10,546 bases of DNA, taken from Planctomycetaceae bacterium (GTDB lineage: Bacteria; Planctomycetota; Planctomycetia; Planctomycetales; Planctomycetaceae). Below, piece by piece: positions 4,727-10,546 of this stretch. Location of the stretch: positions 21,838 through 32,383 of the forward strand of contig DOCI01000242.1 of the NCBI GenBank assembly GCA_003503535.1. Reading direction: 5' to 3'. Positions within the stretch are counted from its first letter, which is position 1, and every line of letters starts with the position of its first letter. A program made the translations under genes and the position numbers. The notes under the pieces were generated by a model that made no database searches, had not been told where the DNA came from, and was given only the letters and a program-made list of their open reading frames with translations.

Positions 4727-7321
4727 TTAGCGTTTTGGACGATCAACCGTCAGCAATCGCTTGTAGATTTTCTTTCCCTGAGCAATGAACAGTGTGTTAT
4801 ATCCTTCGCCTGCCAGCATACACGAAGTCAAAGGCTGATCTTCGTCGACTTTCGGAAGCACGCCGCATGGTCGCCCCGTCGGATCGAAGATTTGAACTCC
4901 GAGATCGCTGGTAACGTAAAAACGTCCCTTCCTGTCGACCGCCATCCCGTCACCTTTTGAGACCGCCACATAAGGCGGTTCTTCGTTGAAGTTGAATTCT
5001 CCTTTGGGGTCGATGCGCAGTCGCATGGGCATCGTGGGCATTTTTGCGTCAAGAACTCCACCAGTGTTGACTCGGAATGTCCACGTGTGAGTTCCACCAT
5101 AATCGGAGACCGCGAGTGTGCCTCCGTCATTCGACAGTGCAATTCCGTTGGGCTTTGTTATCCCGGTATCAGCGACACTCACTTCGCCGGACTTCGGATC
5201 GATACGCACGACTTCCGATTTACCGGTTTGCGTGAATAGAATGAAACCATCTTTAGTCACTGCCAGATCGTTCGGTTTGACTCCTTCTGCCACAGTCTTG
5301 ACGGTGCCGTTGTTTGGATCAATGGAGATGACCCGGCTTTGACTTCCCTGACACGCGTAAAGCAATGTTTCGTCTGGATTGAATTCGAGACCGCTCACAG
5401 ATTCGTCTGAAATTTTCGACTTGGTACCGTTTACCGCATCAAAGCGATAAACACCCGGTTCCTTCATGTCGCAGAAGTACAAGTTGCCGGATTTGTCGGC
5501 ACAGAGTGCGTCTGCAAAGCCAAGATCCTCTGCGACGAGTTCCCACGATTCTCCGGGGATCAACAGATCGAGCAGAGTTAAATCGCCACCAAGATCCCCA
5601 CTGGTATCGATTTTTGAGGAATGCGTTTCTGAACGCCACAACCATCTCATCGCATCTGGAAAGTGAGCACTGCCGAAGTCGGAGTTGTGCCCATAGCCTT
5701 CTGCATGGTCAAAACGAACATCGTAGCCCATATATGCGAGAGCCGAGGCCATCCGCTGATTGGCCCACCACCAGCTGCCGAATGCGTTGTCGACGTCGCC
5801 GCTGGTGTCGGCCATGTAGATGCGGATGGGCTTCGGTTCAGACTTGCGAATCAAAGCCGGATAAATGTTACCGCCGCGCAGATGAGTGAAGCTGCCGACG
5901 CTGCTGTAGACCTTGCGGAAGTAGTCCGTTCGTTCCCAGGCAGCCGTCCATGCACAGATCGCTCCACTGCTGGAACCACCAATGCCGTGCATATTGGGAT
6001 CGTCAGAAATGTTGTACCGTTCCTTCACTTGGGGAATGATCTCGTCCATCAGGAAGGTGACATAACGATCTCCCAGACTGTCGTATTCATATCCGCGATT
6101 GGAATGCTTATTGTTTTTTCGTGGTTTCGACATCTCGTGACCGGGGTTGATAAATACGGCAATCGTGGGAGGCATGTCGCCTTGAGCGATCAGGTTGTCA
6201 AAGACGGTTGGAATTCGCCATCTCCATTCGCTCATCATGCCGCTGCCATCCTGAAAGACCATCAGTGCGGCAGGTTGATCGGCTTTGTACTGAGCCGGTA
6301 CGTAAATCGCCCAGTCACGCGTTGTGCCAGGGAAGACTTTCGATGACTCCCAGGCCGGCATTTTTTCGACCTTCCCTTTCGGAACGTCGTCCTTTGCGAT
6401 GGCATCCGGATGCGGTTCCCATTTGGGCTTTGTGTTCACGACGGGAATATTGGTCGATTGGGCATTATCATCCCACAACCATTTCACCGCTTCGGGAAAG
6501 ACCTCGCCGGCCCATTTTCCACTGTGACCACCGTCCGTCATTTCGAGTTTATACGTGTAGCCGGCAAACTGCAGAGCGGCAGCCAGGTCCTTGTTACCCA
6601 GAGGCCAGTTCCCATGCAGATTACTCAGATCATGCTCGCCATCCTGCAAATAAACTTTGATCGATTTGGGTTCCTTATGAGATTTTCGGACAAGCCCGGG
6701 GTACCGCCAGCCGCCTCGGATGTTTGTGAAGCTGCCGATGTGGCTCATCACGCGACCGAATTGATCGGGGCGTTCCCATGCGACAGTAAACGCACAGATG
6801 CCGCTGGATGAAATGCCGCAGACGGCTCGATCAGCGGGATCATCTGAGACATTGAGCCCCTTGAGTGCGACCGGCAGAAATTCATTCAACAGAAAGTTTG
6901 AGTAGCGATCTCCCATGGAATCGTATTCGAGCGACCGGTTGCTGCGATCGGCGGCTCCTTGAGTGGTCGCTGGAATCATACCCGGATTGACGAACACGGC
7001 AATCGTAACCGGCATCGCCTTTTGATGAATGAGTTTGTCGAAGACGGCAGGAACACGAAACGCCCCCTTCTCGTTCAGATAACCTCGACCGTCCATAAAC
7101 ACCATCAGATTTGCTGGCTGATTGGCTGAATACTGAGCCGGAACGTAGACGCTGTAGTCTCGACGTGTTCCCGGATAGATCTGGCTGGTCTCAAAGACAC
7201 CACTTGTGATTGTTCCTTTGGGGACATTTGGCTCATCAGCACGCACGGTTGCGTCCTGTGCAAACGTCATACAAGTAGCAAGTAAAACGGCTTGTGCGAG
7301 CAGTGTTCTAAAGGAGCGCAT
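4727..7321 (-). CDS. Secreted tandem feruloyl/enterochelin-type esterase fused to an SMP-30-like beta-propeller
   Basis: 864 residues with an N-terminal signal peptide (MRSFRTLLAQAVLLATCMTFA). Three modules follow. Residues ~35-285 and ~318-563 are two copies of an alpha/beta-hydrolase esterase domain (PF00756-like), sharing YPGT/FPGT-x-RDxxxYVPAQY, VPAVFD/IPTVFD, EYDSxGDRY, ISDDP and AWERxDxF. Domain 2 has a standard elbow G449-S-S451-S-G453, with D505 or D509 and H545 as likely partners. Domain 1 has G169-I-S171-S-S173, with D227 or D231 and H266; the last Gly of GxSxG is Ser. Residues ~590-855 resemble the SMP-30/gluconolactonase propeller, retaining N684 (KPND), N725 (KPNG) and D791 (GDGMAVD), while the usual metal Glu is D604. 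Relatives hydrolyse sugar esters and lactones. An AACGGGAACAACTC leader supports ATG 7321. It is probably the first gene of an operon with the SGNH esterase. Most relatives have a single esterase domain, so the duplication is unusual. Confidence 0.9.
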   Translation of the reverse strand: MRSFRTLLAQAVLLATCMTFAQDATVRADEPNVPKGTITSGVFETSQIYPGTRRDYSVYVPAQYSANQPANLMVFMDGRGYLNEKGAFRVPAVFDKLIHQKAMPVTIAVFVNPGMIPATTQGAADRSNRSLEYDSMGDRYSNFLLNEFLPVALKGLNVSDDPADRAVCGISSSGICAFTVAWERPDQFGRVMSHIGSFTNIRGGWRYPGLVRKSHKEPKSIKVYLQDGEHDLSNLHGNWPLGNKDLAAALQFAGYTYKLEMTDGGHSGKWAGEVFPEAVKWLWDDNAQSTNIPVVNTKPKWEPHPDAIAKDDVPKGKVEKMPAWESSKVFPGTTRDWAIYVPAQYKADQPAALMVFQDGSGMMSEWRWRIPTVFDNLIAQGDMPPTIAVFINPGHEMSKPRKNNKHSNRGYEYDSLGDRYVTFLMDEIIPQVKERYNISDDPNMHGIGGSSSGAICAWTAAWERTDYFRKVYSSVGSFTHLRGGNIYPALIRKSEPKPIRIYMADTSGDVDNAFGSWWWANQRMASALAYMGYDVRFDHAEGYGHNSDFGSAHFPDAMRWLWRSETHSSKIDTSGDLGGDLTLLDLLIPGESWELVAEDLGFADALCADKSGNLYFCDMKEPGVYRFDAVNGTKSKISDESVSGLEFNPDETLLYACQGSQSRVISIDPNNGTVKTVAEGVKPNDLAVTKDGFILFTQTGKSEVVRIDPKSGEVSVADTGITKPNGIALSNDGGTLAVSDYGGTHTWTFRVNTGGVLDAKMPTMPMRLRIDPKGEFNFNEEPPYVAVSKGDGMAVDRKGRFYVTSDLGVQIFDPTGRPCGVLPKVDEDQPLTSCMLAGEGYNTLFIAQGKKIYKRLLTVDRPKR

Positions 7322-7997
7322 GAGTTGTTCCCGTGTGGACTATCAAATAGATCAAACAATCTGAATGTAAGCAAAGCACTGCGGCTTGTCCACGCATCGT
7401 AATTCTCAGGCGTAGGTTGAATATGGCTGGCACCCAGATGAGACAGTTGAATGATGTTGATTTCATCTATTAAACCGAGTCCATCCGGTCTGGTTGGATT
7501 TAGAAATGAGATGAAAAGACGGCAATTCTACTTTATTGCAGTGGCACCCGTGGAATGCCGGCGGCCTTTAGCATAGGGGCCAATGCACTTGCATTATTTG
7601 TTCGGTGCAGGCTCAGGCTCTTCAAATAGAAATATGTCGCAAGTTGACGGAGTGCTTTCGAGGCAAGAGAGCCCCCTCGACAGGCTGATAACGAGGAAGC
7701 TTGCAAGTGTTCCGACTCTCCCATTGAGTAAAATATGCGTGTTATAACGATTAGTCAAATTTGAATAATGATTTATATTGTAACTGATTCGTCATGCCAT
7801 GTCTTATTGATTTTCAATCTTACTCAGTCGATAAGGCATGTAATGTTCAGTTGTGAAAATGTACTGAATTTTAGGTTTTCAAAGAATCAAGATCAGATTG
7901 AAATCCTGGATACGATGCCAGGGACTGGTCCTCTTTTTTCCCAAAAATAAGCAAAGCATTTGGCCTGCTTGCATTGCCACTGTTGAGGAACCAAGTG
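7322..7997. other. 676-base divergent intergenic region, no confident gene
   Basis: It separates the divergent starts of the esterase operon and the autotransporter gene and must hold both promoters, but I see no convincing paired -35/-10 hexamers. 7736-7870 is distinctly A+T-rich and includes the palindrome GTTATAAC (7741-7748). 7530-7730 is more G+C-rich and holds short stems: TGCAC/GTGCA around 7584-7610 and CGAGG/CCTCG around 7659-7681. Open frames on either strand here (minus 7533-7724, plus 7768-7950) have no RBS or recognisable domain and are treated as chance. A long leader or a small RNA cannot be excluded. Confidence 0.5.
7985..7990 (+). promoter_or_regulatory. Ribosome binding site fixing the autotransporter start
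   Basis: GAGGAA ends 7 bases before ATG 7998. This ATG gives a clean signal peptide (MKHLYLYNVIALALV...), whereas the TTG at 7974 lies upstream of the site and adds eight residues. Confidence 0.7.
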
Positions 7998-10340
7998 ATG
8001 AAACACTTGTACTTATATAACGTAATCGCATTGGCACTCGTCATTTTGTGTCAGGGAACGGCTCAGGCCAGTGATGAACTGTGGCAACCTTACCTGGAAT
8101 TGGAAGGTCGGGGAACGACGATACGTTCTGTCGGTCAGGGAACGTTGTTTGCACCGATCTGGCAGGATGAAGAGTCGCTGATATTCGCCGACATTCGTGG
8201 ACTCGGAACCGATGGGGATGCCGGTGAAGGGAATTTCGGAGTCGCCTACCGAAAAATCATCGATGCTCAATACATTCTCGGCGCAAATTTATTCTATGAC
8301 TTCCGTCATACCGAAGTGAATAACGAATACCATCAGGGAGCTTTCGGGCTGGAGTTCTTAACCACCGATAGCGGCCTGAGATTTAATGCATATATTCCTG
8401 ATCAAGGAGTCAAATATGCCACCCAGGCGAATGCCGCGTTCATTCAGGGAGGAACGGTGGTCGTTCAGCAGGGACTCGAAGCCGCCTACTGGGGACTTGA
8501 TCTGGAAGCCGAGCGATTACTCTGGCATCGTACCAGTTGTGACAATTGCACGACAAACCGCCATCTGGGAAATCTGGATATGGAATTGTGGGCTTCGATC
8601 GGAGTGTTTCATTTCGATAACGATGCCGCCAATTTCAGAAATATCACCGGTCCACGTGCACGAACAGAGCTCCGACTTTATGACATTCCCAGTCTCGGAC
8701 AAGACTCGCGAGTTGTTCTGAGCGGACAATATGAATATGACGAAGTCCGTAGTGATGTCTTTGGGGCGATGGTGAACCTGCGAATTCCGATTGGCCCTGG
8801 CGGATCGAAAAAAACTTATCGTCTGCAAGGTCTGGACCGGAGAATGGTGGCTCCCATTGTCCGAGATATTGATATTGTCACGAATACTGGTGCCTTCGGG
8901 ACTCCCGAAATGGCCAAGTTTTCGACGAATCTTCTTCCAATTAGCAATGTCACGACCATCGATGGGAATACAGTGGATCCCGAAGGGGACTTCTTCGCAG
9001 CAGGCCCCAATTCTCTTGTATTATTCGACGGCTCATTTTCGACAATCACAGCGGATACAACCTTCCAGTTTAATGATGGACAGGTCGCGTTGGGCGGAGG
9101 CAGTTCGATACAAGTGATCGGTTGCGATACTGGTTCTATTGCCACGCTAACGGCTCCCGGCACAAGACCACTCATTGATGGAGGACTCAATCCAATTGAT
9201 CTGTTCACACTGGCCCAGGACAACACCATTCAGGGCTTGGATTTGAGTGGTGGTGACGTTGGAATATATGGCGATGGTGTAGGTGGATTTACGATCGATG
9301 GAAATAATATTTCCGGCGCTGCACTGGGGGGGATTTATCTTGAAAACAATCTCGGCGGGGGAGTTGTAGAAAATAATAATTCCTCGAACAACGATTTCTT
9401 TGGAATTGATGTTGGAGGAGCCGATTTGCTTTCACTGTCGAACAATACGGCAAATAGCAATGGCGTACTGGGCATGCTGATTGACGGTGTTGATGGTGAT
9501 GTCAGCGGGAATACCACAAACGATAATGTTGAAGATGGTCTCGTGATTCTGGGAGATGTCTCAGGGAGCCTGATCAATAACATGGCATTGAATAATGGTC
9601 TCATCGGAAGTACCGGAACAGGGATTGTCGTTCTGGGAGATATCAATACGTCAGGAAACGCTGTCGGAATCTCTGGGAATATTGCAAATGGCAATTACGA
9701 TGAAGGGATTTTTCTGCTTGGCGATGTAAATGGCACGATCAGCAATAATACAACGAACAATAACGGTGAAGATGGCTTTCAGGTGTTCGATGTCGATGTT
9801 CTGTTTACAAACAACACCTCAAACGGCAATGGGGATGACGGCTTCGATTTTGACAGACTGCTCAACGGAGGTCAAATTGTAAACAACTCGGCTAGTGGTA
9901 ATGCAGAGAGTGGCTTTGATTTTGATGACGACATACTCGCAGGCAGCCTCATTAGTGGAAACACCTCTAACAATAATTCCGAATTTGGCTATGACTTCTT
10001 CGATATGAATGGTGAATTCCGAAATAACCTTGCCGATTCCAACATCCTGGATGGATTCAATTTTGCAGATGTTGGAGCCGGAGGCATTTTTGAAGGAAAT
10101 ACCGCGAATGGAAATTTGGATGGCTTCTACTTTGATGAGAACAACGGCCTTTTCAGAAACAATGTCGCAACCAATAACACAGAAGATGGTTTTGACATTC
10201 TCATTAACAACGGCACTTTTACAGGGAATGTCGCAAATAATAACGACGAACTCGGCTACAACTTTGTGTTTCCCAATAACGGGACTGCAACGATGAATAC
10301 AGGAAGTGGGAATACAAATGGCGGTAACACGTTCCCATAA
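7998..10340 (+). CDS. Inverse-autotransporter-like outer membrane protein with Asn-rich parallel beta-helix passenger
   Basis: 780 residues. A signal peptide spans 1-24 (cut after AQA). Residues ~30-275 resemble the inverse autotransporter (intimin/invasin, type Ve) beta-barrel: LIFADIRG, GNFGVAYRK, ILGANLFYDFRHTE with EYHQGAFGLEF, GLRFNAYIP, and later strands RTELRLYDIP, VVLSGQYEY and GAMVNLRIPIG. The linker RRMVAPIVRDIDIVTN (281-296) matches the segment that follows the barrel in this class. A less repetitive region (300-410) leads into a right-handed parallel beta-helix (about 415-765) of some 15 coils, each with a turn Gly (G422, 445, 469, 492, 514, 542, 570, 593, 615, 639, 664, 686, 709, 731, 753) and Asn-rich turns such as NNTTNNNG. 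N-terminal barrel plus C-terminal passenger is the inverse order. No enzymatic residues are obvious. It likely displays a surface adhesin-like or glycan-binding rod. A CxxC pair (C181, C184) lies in a barrel loop. The gene is monocistronic and convergent with the gene at 10457. Confidence 0.85.
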   Translation: MKHLYLYNVIALALVILCQGTAQASDELWQPYLELEGRGTTIRSVGQGTLFAPIWQDEESLIFADIRGLGTDGDAGEGNFGVAYRKIIDAQYILGANLFYDFRHTEVNNEYHQGAFGLEFLTTDSGLRFNAYIPDQGVKYATQANAAFIQGGTVVVQQGLEAAYWGLDLEAERLLWHRTSCDNCTTNRHLGNLDMELWASIGVFHFDNDAANFRNITGPRARTELRLYDIPSLGQDSRVVLSGQYEYDEVRSDVFGAMVNLRIPIGPGGSKKTYRLQGLDRRMVAPIVRDIDIVTNTGAFGTPEMAKFSTNLLPISNVTTIDGNTVDPEGDFFAAGPNSLVLFDGSFSTITADTTFQFNDGQVALGGGSSIQVIGCDTGSIATLTAPGTRPLIDGGLNPIDLFTLAQDNTIQGLDLSGGDVGIYGDGVGGFTIDGNNISGAALGGIYLENNLGGGVVENNNSSNNDFFGIDVGGADLLSLSNNTANSNGVLGMLIDGVDGDVSGNTTNDNVEDGLVILGDVSGSLINNMALNNGLIGSTGTGIVVLGDINTSGNAVGISGNIANGNYDEGIFLLGDVNGTISNNTTNNNGEDGFQVFDVDVLFTNNTSNGNGDDGFDFDRLLNGGQIVNNSASGNAESGFDFDDDILAGSLISGNTSNNNSEFGYDFFDMNGEFRNNLADSNILDGFNFADVGAGGIFEGNTANGNLDGFYFDENNGLFRNNVATNNTEDGFDILINNGTFTGNVANNNDELGYNFVFPNNGTATMNTGSGNTNGGNTFP

Positions 10341-10456
10341 TAATTGGATTGAGGTTTCGGCTTTGCGAATTTCAAACCTTACAAGAGTTTGCAAGCCGTG
10401 AACGATCTCAACCCCTGGCTTTCGACAGGTGTCAATTAATTCTGGCCACGAGTTGC

Positions 10457-10546
10457 TTATTCTGGAATTTCATGCAACTCAAAACGGAATCCACCCAATC
10501 CATTAGAGCGTCTTTCATACTGATAATTTGGGTTGATGTTCTTACA
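10457..10546 (-). CDS. C-terminal 29 codons of an unidentified gene entering from the right edge
   Basis: Reading the minus strand from the window edge, an open frame gives 29 residues ending SNGLGGFRFELHEIPE followed by TAA (10457-10459). It lacks a start in the window and is too short for family assignment. Convergent orientation with the autotransporter gene and coding-like composition make it plausible. It could also be a chance open stretch. Confidence 0.45.
   Translation of the reverse strand, partial: CKNINPNYQYERRSNGLGGFRFELHEIPE

Noticed and set aside
5663..6346. 227-codon plus-strand open frame opposite the esterase gene
   Set aside because: Antisense shadow of a strongly supported gene; the product has no coherent domain.
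7533..7724. 63-codon minus-strand open frame
   Set aside because: No ribosome binding site, no recognisable domain or signal peptide, and a low-complexity mix of Ser/Leu/Ala; most likely chance.
7768..7950. 60-codon plus-strand open frame upstream of the autotransporter
   Set aside because: No ribosome binding site before its start, A+T-rich non-coding-like composition, and no recognisable motif.
9261..10330. Repetitive DNA read as a CRISPR-like or tandem repeat array
   Set aside because: The periodicity is at protein level with divergent codons; there are no identical direct repeats with unique spacers.
10352..10379. AGGTTT/AAACCT stem after the autotransporter gene as a terminator
   Set aside because: The stem is only 6 A+T-leaning pairs with a 16-base loop and no U-tract; too weak to call.
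9819..10394. 191-codon minus-strand open frame opposite the beta-helix repeats
   Set aside because: It mirrors the repetitive Asn/Asp codons of the real gene (Asn/Asp codons read as Ile/Val on the other strand) and has no start signal.

Overview
The window looks like chromosomal DNA from a marine-type planctomycete (Planctomycetota, Planctomycetales; the roughly 50% GC and the protein types fit Gimesia- or Rubinisphaera-like genomes). This is inferred from the protein families: a DUF3472 protein, GxDLY-type SGNH esterases, enterochelin-esterase-like modules fused to an SMP-30 propeller, a small PAPS-dependent sulfotransferase and long secreted beta-helix proteins. No rRNA, tRNA, transposase, integrase, phage gene or CRISPR array was seen.

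Layout. 3-704 (+) holds the C-terminal part of a polytopic membrane protein resembling the family-39/ArnT-type glycosyltransferase class. An in-frame TAG at 255-257 splits it, and the same frame continues as a soluble tail at 279-704. 862-2004 (-) encodes a secreted DUF3472 protein. 2334-3053 (+), divergent from it, encodes a sulfotransferase. 3054-3511 has no convincing intact gene, but it holds a tandem repeat, a possible decayed gene and one copy of a hairpin repeat whose sister copy lies at 2097-2130. 3512-4657 and 4727-7321 (-) form a probable two-gene operon: a 864-residue secreted protein with two tandem alpha/beta-hydrolase esterase domains plus an SMP-30-like propeller, followed by a secreted SGNH esterase. 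7322-7997 is a long gap without a clear gene. 7998-10340 (+) encodes an inverse-autotransporter-like outer-membrane protein whose passenger is an Asn-rich parallel beta-helix. 10457-10546 (-) is the last 29 codons of a gene entering from the right edge.

Common theme. Almost everything is exported or concerns glycans. The esterase operon could strip acyl groups from polysaccharides, the sulfotransferase could sulfate a glycan, and the DUF3472 and inverse-autotransporter proteins act at or beyond the outer membrane. That these genes work in one pathway is inference from adjacency, not shown by the sequence. The most notable item is the planctomycete inverse autotransporter with a beta-helix passenger, followed by the triple-domain esterase, the split membrane gene and the two-copy hairpin repeat.
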